A DNA stretch of 64,000 nucleotides from Alphaproteobacteria bacterium. GTDB taxonomy: Bacteria; Pseudomonadota; Alphaproteobacteria; Rhodobacterales; Rhodobacteraceae. Under the pieces are notes generated by a model that saw nothing but the letters and a program-made list of their open reading frames with translations, was not told the DNA's origin and searched no databases. The translations under genes and the position numbers were made by a program. Below are positions 37,101 to 45,871 of this stretch, in pieces. Numbering within the stretch: position 1 is the stretch's first letter; each line of letters starts with the position of its first letter. The stretch covers positions 62,001-126,000 of the forward strand of contig JAUIAS010000002.1 in the NCBI GenBank assembly GCA_030425395.1. Direction: 5' to 3'.

Positions 37101-39596
37101 TCAGCTTTCCATATCCAGAGCCAGCGCATAGGCCACCCGCTCGGTTTCGGTCAGTTGCACCTTGAGCGCCTGATCATAAAGCTCCTGAAACTCGGGCATA
37201 CCGTGCAATTCCTGCGCCTTGGCCTGATGCCATGCGAACCCGTCGCGGTGCAGCCCTGCCAGTGTTTCATCCTGCATCAGCCTGTCATATTCGGCGCGCA
37301 CCCGTGGCAGGTTCCGCTTGATCGTCACATCGCGGTGCACCGACCAGTCCATGCGCACCCAATAGTTGATCCCGATGGACCGGTCCACATGCAGCGCGCG
37401 GCCCCTCTGACGTTTTATCAGGAAACTGTCAGCCGACCGAAGCGCATAATGATTGAGTTGTAACAGGTCGTAACCAATGGATTTCTTGGAACTGCGCCAG
37501 CCGTTGTCGATGGCCTCGTCGGTCATGTCCTTGCCCGAACCGTTCACCCAGCGCACCTTTGGTTTGGCCGCCTCATCCAGTTTGTTGGGGCGGTGGCACG
37601 ACAGTTTCGCATAGGCACCGATATTGCGGAACATGGTCTTGAATCCCCAGACCGTGTGCGGTTTGGGGCAATAGCTGGGCGCGCAGGTATCGAACTGGTC
37701 GATAACCAGATCGTCGCGCAGCTCGGTCACTCCGTTATGGCCAAACAGCCGCCATGTCATCGCGACATTGGTCGCATCGGGCACCCGGTCAAAGAAATCG
37801 TCAAGGGTGCCATTTCCGCAGCGCACGTTGATGAATTCGTCCACGTCAATGTGAATGATCCATTCGGCATTGAGGATCACCGGTTCCTTGAGCGCATTGT
37901 TCAACGCGTATTGCTGCGGAGAGTTCCCCTTCCAGTCATCATTGTTACGATGCTGAAGCACGCCCATTTCCTGCAACCGATCAAGAATTTCCGACGTCCC
38001 GTCGGAGCAATCGTTGGTATAGATCAGGAAATTGTCCACCCCGATGGCGCGATGATAAGCGACCCATTCCACGATATAGGGGGCCTCGTTCTTCATGCAG
38101 CCGACGATGACGCGACCGGAATTTTCGGGCGGCAGATCGCGCAGAGGCTCGGGCAAGAACGCAGCACCAAGCGCCTCTTCGTTGACCGCGCCCAGCCTGT
38201 TATGCGGGGCAAATCTTGATGTCTGGAGTTTCTCGAAATTCTGCACGGCCAGCGGAGGCATGATCGCACGGGCGGCTTCGGTCAATTCCGTTTGCCGTTC
38301 TGCTTGCGGGCGTGGTGTCGCGGTGGGCACGGTCCCTGCGGGCAAAACCGCTGGTGTTTCCGGGTTTGCGGCCTGCCGTCGTGCGGCAATGCCCGGAGGC
38401 AGGGGAGCCTGCGGGGCCGGCGGCGCGGGCTGCTGGCTGTCCGCTGGCACAGTGGTGGCATTGGCCTGCTTGGCGTCGCGTGCGGCACGGCGGGCCTCCC
38501 GCGTGGCCTTGTCGATCCGCCATTGTCCGGCCAGCAGGTATTGCGACGCGCGAAAGCCGCCCGTCGTTTCCGGTTCAACCCACGGTTTGCGCGGGCGTGG
38601 GGCCTTGAAATGCGCGGTCTCCAGCCCGTCATGCGCGCGCACCAGCGCGGCGTTGGCCGCCCGAAACCGCCGCGTGACATCGGCAAGCGTGGCGGGGTTC
38701 ACCGGATCGCCGTCGATCGCGAATTCGTCAAGCATCTGCGTCCACAAGGCACCGGGCACGATGGCGCGCCGAACCTCCATATAGCGCAACACCAGCGCGT
38801 TGAACTGCCGCGCGCGGGTCACCCATTCGGCAGACATCTGCGCCAGCAGGGGGGCCGGCGTGCTCTTGCCCAATGTCGGGTCGATCCCGAACATGCGCCG
38901 CGCGATATCGGGCACGCCGTCACCTTCCAGCGCGTCGCGGTCCAGCCCGGCAAAACGCACGGTGTCCGCGCCAAACACGGCCTCCCATTCCTTTTGCAGT
39001 CGCGTGAAATCCAGCCAGAACGGCGGGGCCTGTGTTTCGATGAACTGGCCCCGGTCGGGGCGGATCTCGGGGGCATGATCAAGGCAGGTGTCCCACCAAT
39101 CCGCGTCACCGGTGGCGATGTCCAGTTCCATCGAGAGCGGCGCTGCGCGGCCCTGTTGAACCTGATGACCATAGACCTCGGCCAGCATGGCCGCGGGCTC
39201 TCCGATCTGGGCGGTGATGGCGATGTCGTCGCTGAACCCGCGCAGCCAATCGTGCAGCCTTTGCAATTCGGCGCGCCGATGGAGCGACGATCCCATCTGC
39301 CATGCCGACAGCAACAGGATTTCGGGTTTGTCTGTCCCGATTTCGCGGGCCAGTTCCAACGCCAGAGTATCGCGCAGAACCGCCTGTGCGGCCCCGTCCA
39401 CGCCCCTGTTATAGCGATGCGGGTCCACGTGATCGCCATCCAGCATCGCCATATACAGGCCGGTATGGTTCGTGCGCCCAAGGGCCGAGGGGAAAAGCAC
39501 CCCTTTGGCGCGCAGTTGCGCCCGTTTGTCGGCCAGAACCTGTTGCACACGCAGGGCGGCGGCGCGGGTGGGGCCGATATGCAGGACGATTTTCAT
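37101..39596 (-). CDS. Fusion of a degenerate sulfotransferase-like domain and a family 2 glycosyltransferase
   Basis: 831 residues. Residues 1 to about 320 resemble bacterial sulfotransferases (LHIGPTRAAALRVQQVLADK, then RAKGVLFPSALG), but the PAPS P-loop normally reading KTGTT is TRAAAL here, so sulfate transfer is doubtful. A Pro/Ala-rich linker follows (about 390-440). The C-terminal domain from about 495 is a glycosyltransferase: VGCMKNEAPYIVEW, YTNDCSDGTSEILD, DVDEF at about 583-587, WRLFGHNG and LLQLNHYALRSADSF. The start overlaps the previous gene stop by four bases (ATGA), so it belongs to a three-gene operon. Product unknown. Confidence 0.84.
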   Translation of the reverse strand: MKIVLHIGPTRAAALRVQQVLADKRAQLRAKGVLFPSALGRTNHTGLYMAMLDGDHVDPHRYNRGVDGAAQAVLRDTLALELAREIGTDKPEILLLSAWQMGSSLHRRAELQRLHDWLRGFSDDIAITAQIGEPAAMLAEVYGHQVQQGRAAPLSMELDIATGDADWWDTCLDHAPEIRPDRGQFIETQAPPFWLDFTRLQKEWEAVFGADTVRFAGLDRDALEGDGVPDIARRMFGIDPTLGKSTPAPLLAQMSAEWVTRARQFNALVLRYMEVRRAIVPGALWTQMLDEFAIDGDPVNPATLADVTRRFRAANAALVRAHDGLETAHFKAPRPRKPWVEPETTGGFRASQYLLAGQWRIDKATREARRAARDAKQANATTVPADSQQPAPPAPQAPLPPGIAARRQAANPETPAVLPAGTVPTATPRPQAERQTELTEAARAIMPPLAVQNFEKLQTSRFAPHNRLGAVNEEALGAAFLPEPLRDLPPENSGRVIVGCMKNEAPYIVEWVAYHRAIGVDNFLIYTNDCSDGTSEILDRLQEMGVLQHRNNDDWKGNSPQQYALNNALKEPVILNAEWIIHIDVDEFINVRCGNGTLDDFFDRVPDATNVAMTWRLFGHNGVTELRDDLVIDQFDTCAPSYCPKPHTVWGFKTMFRNIGAYAKLSCHRPNKLDEAAKPKVRWVNGSGKDMTDEAIDNGWRSSKKSIGYDLLQLNHYALRSADSFLIKRQRGRALHVDRSIGINYWVRMDWSVHRDVTIKRNLPRVRAEYDRLMQDETLAGLHRDGFAWHQAKAQELHGMPEFQELYDQALKVQLTETERVAYALALDMES

Positions 39597-40624
39597 GCAG
39601 GAACCCCCAGATCGCGCAACAACGCCTCTTCCTGAGGGGGCAGGGTGCTGGCGGCGGTCAACGTGTCATACATGTCGCGGTAGGCGGGCTGGTCCATCAA
39701 CGCATCGCGGCGGGCGCGGTGCAGTCGGACCGCCTCATCGTGCAGCGCGGCGATCTCGGGGTCCGACTTCATGTCTGCCAGGGCCGCGTTCAGCGCGGGC
39801 AGGTGCCGCTGGATCGTCAGATCCTGCATCGCGGCATCGTTGCGTTCGCGCCAATACGTATCGTCAAAGGCGCGATGTTCGCGGTTCACGTCGCCCCGGT
39901 CGTTCTTGACCAGATAGCTGTCCAGCGACCGCAACGCGTAATGGTTCAGCGTGGCATGCACCCGCGCGCCCCGCACGGGGAATTTGCGGATGCGGCGCGG
40001 GTTGGCCGCGATCACAAAGCGGTGCGGCACCGCGCGCCCCGCGCCATCGGTCCAGGCGGGCCGCTTGCCCTTGGGCAGGGATTTGCGAAAGAACGGGCGG
40101 TGCGCGCCGAAATACTGAAGCGGGAAATCGTGACGCATCAAGGTTTTGACCTCGATCGCGCTTTCGCCGCACCACAGGTCCGGATTGTGGGTTTGGGTGA
40201 ACTGTTCGATCACCGGACGGTCTTTGAAATCGCGGATGCCGCCGCTGGCAAAGAACTGAAAGCTCAGCGAAATCGCCTGTGGGTTGCCACAGGCGTCGAT
40301 GAGCGCGGGAATGCTGTGATCACCGGCGCGGATGTTGAGAAATTCATCCACATCGGCGACCCAGATCCAATCGGCACCGGTCACGATATCTTCGCGCGCC
40401 GCCGCCTTGAGAGCCTCCATCTGGTAATTGCGCCCCTCCGCGGGATTGGGCAGATGCTGCACCATACCGCGTGCGGCCAAAGCATCGAGAAGCGTATCGG
40501 TGCCATCGGTGCAATCGTTGGAATAAAACAGGAAATCCGTCACCCCGATCAACCGGTTGAACGCGATCCATTCCAGCAGGAACGGCCCTTCGTTCTTGAC
40601 GCATGTAACTGCGGTTATACGCAT
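39593..40624 (-). CDS. Glycosyltransferase family 2 protein, DVDEF type (first of three)
   Basis: 343 residues from ATG 40624, preceded by GGGGTGG; a GTG three codons upstream is possible. It opens with MRITAVTCVKNEGPFLLEW, has YSNDCTDGTDTLLD (34-47) and DVDEF at 91-95, and ends without membrane helices. The motif ATLNHYALRSLDSYLVKNDRG aligns with the other two. It is the first gene of the cluster; the 202 bases before it and moxR, read divergently, contain the promoter region, but I saw no clear boxes. Donor and acceptor are unknown. Confidence 0.86.
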   Translation of the reverse strand: MRITAVTCVKNEGPFLLEWIAFNRLIGVTDFLFYSNDCTDGTDTLLDALAARGMVQHLPNPAEGRNYQMEALKAAAREDIVTGADWIWVADVDEFLNIRAGDHSIPALIDACGNPQAISLSFQFFASGGIRDFKDRPVIEQFTQTHNPDLWCGESAIEVKTLMRHDFPLQYFGAHRPFFRKSLPKGKRPAWTDGAGRAVPHRFVIAANPRRIRKFPVRGARVHATLNHYALRSLDSYLVKNDRGDVNREHRAFDDTYWRERNDAAMQDLTIQRHLPALNAALADMKSDPEIAALHDEAVRLHRARRDALMDQPAYRDMYDTLTAASTLPPQEEALLRDLGVPA

Positions 40625-40836
40625 GACGGCCACCCCGCTGCGCGTGTGCTGTTGCCCATCTGCCTCATGTCCTTTCCGGGCCTTGTCGTGGCGCGTGTCC
40701 CAAGATGCGCGTCAAACCCGCTGTTTTCTTGCCAGATTGATGCCACCAGTGGCCGCGCGCGTCAATGTTTAGCACCTTTGGACCGGTTGACCGCGCCGCC
40801 TGCCCGTGGCTTTGTCTCTGCAACAGGAGAGTTAAG

Positions 40837-41745
40837 ATGACCACACCCGCTTCCATTGACGCCGTGCAACAGACACTCGCCGACCAGAATTATGTCTGTG
40901 GGCGGGCGCTGGCCACGGTGGTGTTCCTGTCGCTCAAACTGGGCAGGCCGCTGTTTCTCGAAGGGGAGGCGGGCGTCGGCAAGACCGAGATCGCCAAAGC
41001 CATCGCGGCAGCCCTGGGGCGCCGCCTGATCCGGTTGCAATGCTACGAGGGGCTTGATGCGGCCTCTGCGGTCTATGAGTGGAACTTTGCCGCCCAGATG
41101 GTTGCGATCCGCACCGCCGAAGCCTCGGGCGGGGCCGAACGCAGCGCGCTGCAAGAGGAACTCTTCGGCCCTGATTACCTTGTCGAACGCCCGCTTCTTC
41201 AGGCCATGCGCCCTGATCCCGCGGGGGCACCGGTGCTGCTTATTGACGAACTCGACCGCACCGACGAACCATTCGAGGCTTTCCTGCTCGAAGCCCTGAG
41301 TGATTTTCAGGTCACTATCCCGGAAATCGGCACCATCAAGGCCCCCGAACCACCTATCGTGATCCTGACCTCGAACCGCACCCGCGAGGTGCACGATGCG
41401 CTCAAGCGGCGCTGCCTCTACCATTGGGTCGACTATCCTGATTTCACCCGGGAACTCGACATCCTGCACGCCCGCGCGCCCGAAGCCGCCGACACGCTCA
41501 GCCGCGAGGTGGTGGCCTTCGTGCAGAAACTGCGCACCGAAGACCTGTTCAAGAAACCCGGCGTCGCAGAAACCATCGACTGGGCGAAATGCCTGCTGGC
41601 GCTCGACGTGGTCGATCTGTCGCCCGAGGTGATCGCGGACACGCTCGGTGCGATCCTGAAATATCAGGACGATATCGCGAAAATTCAGGGGTCCGAGGCC
41701 AAGCGTATCCTCGACGATGCCCGCGCAACGCTGGATCCGGCATGA
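40837..41745 (+). CDS. MoxR/CoxD-type AAA ATPase
   Basis: 302 residues from the ATG with AGGAGAG before it; 24 more codons are open upstream. It is a MoxR-family AAA ATPase: Walker A FLEGEAGVGKTEIAKA (about 42-57), Walker B VLLIDELDRTDEPFEAFLLEAL (about 123-144 in part), sensor 1 ILTSNRTREVHDALKRRCLYHW. MoxR proteins act as chaperones that load cofactors or remodel enzymes with a VWA partner. CoxD and CoxE are needed for metal-site maturation of carbon monoxide dehydrogenase. The VWA gene follows. A formate dehydrogenase locus begins about 1.3 kb downstream, though on the other strand. Confidence 0.92.
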   Translation: MTTPASIDAVQQTLADQNYVCGRALATVVFLSLKLGRPLFLEGEAGVGKTEIAKAIAAALGRRLIRLQCYEGLDAASAVYEWNFAAQMVAIRTAEASGGAERSALQEELFGPDYLVERPLLQAMRPDPAGAPVLLIDELDRTDEPFEAFLLEALSDFQVTIPEIGTIKAPEPPIVILTSNRTREVHDALKRRCLYHWVDYPDFTRELDILHARAPEAADTLSREVVAFVQKLRTEDLFKKPGVAETIDWAKCLLALDVVDLSPEVIADTLGAILKYQDDIAKIQGSEAKRILDDARATLDPA

Positions 41746-41750
41746 TGGGG

Positions 41751-41805
41751 CCCCCTCTTCTGGCCAAAAATACTCTGCGGGGGTCCGGGGGTGCAAAACC
41801 CCCGG
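41751..41805 (-). repeat. Extragenic repeat copy G with hairpin
   Basis: On the minus strand a perfect CCGGGGG / CCCCCGG stem (41785-41805, loop TTTTGCA) precedes ACCCCCGCAGAGTATTTTTG and GCCAGAAGAGGGG. It lies between moxR and the VWA gene, opposite to their direction, and ends ten bases before the VWA start codon. Confidence 0.7.
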
Positions 41806-41814
41806 CGGCCGGCC

Positions 41815-43071
41815 ATGGCTGAATACGCCCCGCTCGATCTTCCCGACGATCCCAAACTCGCCCAGAACATCATCCATTTCGCCCGCGCCCTGCGCAAGGC
41901 GGGCCTGCCCATCGGGCCGGGCCGGGTGATTGATGCGATCCGCGCGGTGCAGGCGGCGGGTTTCACCGAAAAGCAGGATTTCTACTGGACGCTGCACGCG
42001 TGCTTTGTAAACCGTCCGGAACATCGCATTATCTTTGCACAGGTGTTCCGGCTGTATTGGCGCGATCCGCGGTTCATGGAACATATGATGGCGATGATGC
42101 TGCCCGCCGTGCGCGGCGTGCAGGAGGATCGCGCGGCTCAGGCCGGAGAGAAACGCGCCGCAGAGGCGCTGTTGGATGGGGTGCAGCCCGACGATCTGCC
42201 CCAGCCCGAAGACGAGGGCGACGAGGGCACCCAGATCGAGGTTGACGCCTCGATGACCATGTCGTCCGAAGAAAAGCTGCGCACGCTGGATTTCGAACAG
42301 ATGAGCACCGATGAAATCGCGCAGGCCAAACGAATGCTGGCGCGGCTCAGCCTGCCGGTCAAGCCACTGGCCTCGCGCCGGTTGCAGGCGGCGGTCAAGG
42401 GCGCGCGCGTGGACCGGGCCCGGACCCTGCGCGCCTCCATGCGACAGGGCGGCGAGCTACACGCCATTTCTCAGGCCCGGCGACGCGAAAGGTGGCCGAA
42501 CCTTGTGGTGCTTTGCGATATTTCCGGTTCAATGAGCCAATACAGCCGGGTTATCCTGCATTTTCTCCATGCTGTGTCCAATGCCAAAGGGGCGGGATGG
42601 GCCAAGGTGCACGCGTTTACCTTTGGCACACGGCTGACCAATATCACCCGCCATCTGCGTCAACGCGATGTCGACGCGGCCCTTGCCGCCGCCGGAGCCG
42701 AGGCGCAGGATTGGGAGGGCGGCACCCGTATAGGCACCTGTCTTCACGCGTTCAACCGCGATTGGTCACGCCGGGTGTTGGGGCAGGGTGCGGTCGTCTT
42801 GTTGATCACGGATGGTCTGGATCGCGACGGTCCGGACGCCCTGTCACACGAGATGAAGCGCCTGCATCTTTCCACTCGCCGTCTGATCTGGCTCAACCCG
42901 TTGCTGCGCTGGGAAGGGTTTGCGCCCCGCGCGCAGGGGATCGCGGCAATGTTGCCCCATGTGGACAGCTTTCGCGCAGGCCATTCCATCGCGTCGCTCG
43001 AAGAACTGGCCGGCGTGATTTCGCGGCGTGACGACAGCGGCGACAAGGCGCGGTTGATGGCCATGCTCTGA
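41815..43071 (+). CDS. VWA domain protein, CoxE-like
   Basis: 418 residues from the ATG at 41815; eight more codons are open upstream but lie in the extragenic repeat. The protein opens with MAEYAPLDLPDDPKLAQNI and has a helical N-terminal part with an acidic stretch (about 130-150). The C-terminal VWA domain carries the MIDAS motif VVLCDISGSMSQYS (about 232-245), with later Thr and Asp in GGTRIGTCL and LITDGLDRDG. CoxE-type proteins partner MoxR ATPases. No signal peptide. It ends convergently with the small membrane peptide at 43109. GCCTCCGGCGG at 43082-43092 in the gap may be a decayed repeat. Confidence 0.9.
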   Translation: MAEYAPLDLPDDPKLAQNIIHFARALRKAGLPIGPGRVIDAIRAVQAAGFTEKQDFYWTLHACFVNRPEHRIIFAQVFRLYWRDPRFMEHMMAMMLPAVRGVQEDRAAQAGEKRAAEALLDGVQPDDLPQPEDEGDEGTQIEVDASMTMSSEEKLRTLDFEQMSTDEIAQAKRMLARLSLPVKPLASRRLQAAVKGARVDRARTLRASMRQGGELHAISQARRRERWPNLVVLCDISGSMSQYSRVILHFLHAVSNAKGAGWAKVHAFTFGTRLTNITRHLRQRDVDAALAAAGAEAQDWEGGTRIGTCLHAFNRDWSRRVLGQGAVVLLITDGLDRDGPDALSHEMKRLHLSTRRLIWLNPLLRWEGFAPRAQGIAAMLPHVDSFRAGHSIASLEELAGVISRRDDSGDKARLMAML

Positions 43072-43108
43072 ACCGGGTCTTGCCTCCGGCGGTCGTAACC
43101 AGAATGCG

Positions 43109-43234
43109 CTAGTTCAGGCGCACGGCGCTGCCGCTGGTTTGGTCTGCTGCGCTAAAGCCCAGTTCGCCGAGGCCATACCAGGCCCCGACCGAAATAACGG
43201 CGATTGCGACAAATGCGGTCATCATGGCTTTCAT
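43109..43234 (-). CDS. Small single-helix membrane peptide of the formate dehydrogenase locus
   Basis: 41 residues: MKAMMTAFVAIAVISVGAWY then GLGELGFSAADQTSGSAVRLN. The first 20 residues form a membrane helix or uncleaved signal; the remainder is polar. A strong AGGAAGA ribosome site lies seven bases before the ATG and supports a real gene, although it is below usual gene-calling lengths. It follows the WD40-cytochrome c gene by 58 bases on the same strand. A small accessory subunit of the formate dehydrogenase or of a cytochrome is possible; I do not know its function. Confidence 0.7.
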   Translation of the reverse strand: MKAMMTAFVAIAVISVGAWYGLGELGFSAADQTSGSAVRLN

Positions 43235-43292
43235 CGTGTGTCTTCCTGTTCGGGTTTGATCGCCTTTGCGGGGCGATGTTCGGGGTTGGCCT

Positions 43293-44564
43293 TTATCGGG
43301 TCGCCTGACGCAGATACGTGATCAGATCGTCCCTGTCTTCTGGATTGACGATCCGCTGCATCGGCATCTTGCTTCCGGGGATGTAGTGATCCGGTCCCAG
43401 ATCGAAAAGGGCGTCGATGCTGTCTTCGGTCCATATGATATCGGACCCGGCCAGCGTGTCGGAATAGGTATAATCGCTCACCGTTCCCGCCTGTCGACCG
43501 AACACACCAAAAAGCGTTGGTCCCGCGCGCCGGGCGCTGGATTCGGTCAGGCTGTGGCAGATCGAGCATTTGCGTTGGAACTGGCGTTCGCCGTTTTCCA
43601 TGTCCTCGGGCGGCCTGAGAAAACTATGCGCTTGCTGGCCCATGCGGTCATGCGCATCCATCGTGGCCACCGGCCAGCTGTACATCACCGGATCAAGCCC
43701 GCCCGCGTGAATGTTGGTGCCATCCCTTGAAAAGGCCAGCGCCCAGACCGGGCCGCGGCGGGTGGCGCGAAAGTCGCGTGTGATCCGCCATGCCCCGGTG
43801 TCGATGACCATGATATAGCCTTCGCCGTCGCCCACCGCCAATTGGCTGCGATCCGGCGACAGGGCCAGCGACAGGATCGGGCGGCGTTGCAGGCTGAAAT
43901 CGGCGATCTGCGCGCCGGTGTCGGCGTCGATGATGCGGGTCACCCCATCCACCGCGCCATAGGCGATCCAGCCGTCGGTTTCGTTCAGGACCATTTCGTT
44001 GATGCCGAACCCATGGCCAAGAATCTGGCGAATTTCGGTCCCGGCTTTCACGTCCCAAAGGCGCAGGGTGCCATCGGATGAGGCAGAATACAGCCGCGCG
44101 CCGTCGCCGGAGAAGGCCACCGCGTTTACGCCCGCGTCATGTCCGGTCAGAAACCGGGCTGGGGTGCCGGCGGTCAGTGGCCACAGGCCGATGCTGCCAT
44201 CCCAGCTCGCTGATGCAATGAGGTTCTGGCTATGGTCGATGCCCATGACCTTGCCCTGATGACGGCCCAGAACCGTCCCGCCGGGCCATTGTCTGACCGT
44301 AAAGTCATCGGCCCCCGACACCATCGACCCATGGGCGAAATGCACGGTGTTTACGGCCGCTTCGTGTCCGTCGTGCCATGCTGGCACACCGGTATCGGAC
44401 CAGAGCCCCACGGCATTGTCAAAGCTGGCCGTGGCGATCTGGTCGTTCGGGGATACGGCAATGCCCATGATCGGTCCGCCGTGCCCCTTGAGGGTAAAAA
44501 ACTCCTCTGCCGCACCGCTGTGCGGCAGAGCCAGTATCGCAAGCGCAAGAAGCGGTCGCACCAT
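43293..44564 (-). CDS. WD40 beta-propeller fused to a cytochrome c
   Basis: 423 residues from the ATG giving MVRPLLALAILALPHSGAAE, a cleavable signal peptide, so it is periplasmic. Residues 23 to about 305 form WD40 repeats (LASASWDGSIGLW-like units such as IATASFDNAVGLW, LYSASSDGTLRLWDV). Residues 325-423 are a class I cytochrome c with CSICH at 333-337 and the likely axial Met in GSKMPM (about 398-402). It starts five bases after the cytochrome b gene stop, and a longer upstream frame lies inside that gene. Probably it accepts electrons from, or docks a partner to, formate dehydrogenase; this is inference. Confidence 0.9.
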   Translation of the reverse strand: MVRPLLALAILALPHSGAAEEFFTLKGHGGPIMGIAVSPNDQIATASFDNAVGLWSDTGVPAWHDGHEAAVNTVHFAHGSMVSGADDFTVRQWPGGTVLGRHQGKVMGIDHSQNLIASASWDGSIGLWPLTAGTPARFLTGHDAGVNAVAFSGDGARLYSASSDGTLRLWDVKAGTEIRQILGHGFGINEMVLNETDGWIAYGAVDGVTRIIDADTGAQIADFSLQRRPILSLALSPDRSQLAVGDGEGYIMVIDTGAWRITRDFRATRRGPVWALAFSRDGTNIHAGGLDPVMYSWPVATMDAHDRMGQQAHSFLRPPEDMENGERQFQRKCSICHSLTESSARRAGPTLFGVFGRQAGTVSDYTYSDTLAGSDIIWTEDSIDALFDLGPDHYIPGSKMPMQRIVNPEDRDDLITYLRQATR

Positions 44565-44569
44565 CGGTT

Positions 44570-45781
44570 TTACTCGGCAGGGGATGCCGCGCCTTTGCTT
44601 GCGCGGACTTCCTCGACCCAAAGGCCATGGTGCTCCTTGGCCCATTGCTCTTCGACCTCGCCGGATCCCATGGCGTCAAAGGCACCTTCCATCCCGATGG
44701 ACCCGAGATAGATATGCGCAAAGATCATTGCCATGAACACGAATGCCACGATGGTGTGCCAAAGCTGGGCAAACTGCATTTCCTCGTGCGGGGCCATCTG
44801 TTCGGGCAAGGTGCCAAGGCCCAGCATTTGTGAAATGCCGAATTCGTTCAGCGTGGCGAAGGTTGACGCGAACATTGGCAATTCAAACGGGAACAAGAGC
44901 GACACGCCCGATGCCGAAATCGAAAGGCCCAGAACCACGCAGCCCCAGAAGATCATCTTCTGGCCCGCGTTGAACTTGCGCGCGGGCGGGTGGACGCCCT
45001 TGGAAAACAGTCCGCCTGCGACCGCCAGCCACTTCAGATCGTGCTTGTTGGGGATGTTGTGGACCGTCCAGTTCACGATGATGATGATCAGCCCCAGCAT
45101 GAACGCCCAAGCGACGTTGTTGTGGGCCCATTTCGACGCAGAGGCGAGCAGCGCAAAGCTGTCCTTGCCGAACAGCGGGATCATCACCGTGCGCCCGAAC
45201 AGGGTGATCAGACCCGTGGCACCAAGGATCAGGAAACTGCCCGCGAACAGCCAGTGTCCAAAGCGTTCAAAGCTGTTGAAGCGGGTGATCGTGCGGCCGG
45301 TCTTGGGGCCGTCGATGCGAATGCGTCCGCGCAGCAGGTAGAACACCGCCAGCGCCACCAATGTGCCACCCAAGAGCCACGCACCGTATTTCGACAGCGG
45401 GCCCTTGCGGAACTCCAGCCACCACATGCCCCGGTCCTGAATCAGAACGGCGGAGGCTGGCCCATTGTTGGACACGGTGACATCGGCAGTGCCATAGCGC
45501 AGGGATCGGAACACCTCGGAATCGGATGATCCGCCAAGCGTGCCAAGTTGTTCGGTGATCCCCGCGGCTGCTGTGCCGCCCGATTGTTTGCGGTGTGAAA
45601 AATCCGTGGTTTCGCCGCGTTGGCGGGCCAGGATATCTTCCAGGGTCGGGGCACCGCCTGTTGCGGCGCGCGGGTTTGTTTCGGTTGCCGTTTCAGCAGC
45701 CGTTTGGGCCGTCACGGGCCCGGCAAGGCCGGATACGGCGAAAATGGTCGTCAGGATCAGAGCAAATATTGCGCGAAGCAT
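44570..45781 (-). CDS. fdoI: Formate dehydrogenase gamma subunit, cytochrome b
   Basis: 403 residues. It begins with a signal-like segment (AIFALILTTIFAVSGLAG) and an extension of about 100 residues outside the membrane. Then come at least four helices: GAWLLGGTLVALAVFYLLRG, a helix at FGHWLFAGSFLILGATGL, WAFMLGLIIIIVNW and LWHTIVAFVFMAMIFAHIYLG. The histidines in FGHW, WAHNN, LWHT and FAHIY are likely heme b ligands. It passes electrons from the beta subunit to quinone. The N-terminal extension is typical of the long FdoI form found outside enterics. A strong hairpin separates it from the beta subunit gene. Confidence 0.93.
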   Translation of the reverse strand: MLRAIFALILTTIFAVSGLAGPVTAQTAAETATETNPRAATGGAPTLEDILARQRGETTDFSHRKQSGGTAAAGITEQLGTLGGSSDSEVFRSLRYGTADVTVSNNGPASAVLIQDRGMWWLEFRKGPLSKYGAWLLGGTLVALAVFYLLRGRIRIDGPKTGRTITRFNSFERFGHWLFAGSFLILGATGLITLFGRTVMIPLFGKDSFALLASASKWAHNNVAWAFMLGLIIIIVNWTVHNIPNKHDLKWLAVAGGLFSKGVHPPARKFNAGQKMIFWGCVVLGLSISASGVSLLFPFELPMFASTFATLNEFGISQMLGLGTLPEQMAPHEEMQFAQLWHTIVAFVFMAMIFAHIYLGSIGMEGAFDAMGSGEVEEQWAKEHHGLWVEEVRASKGAASPAE

Positions 45782-45871
45782 TTGTCTTTCGTCCCTGTTG
45801 TAAATGACATGAATAGGGGCCGGGCACGCCCGGACCGCTGCTCTAGACCGTTCGTCCGGTCAAGGAAAGGT

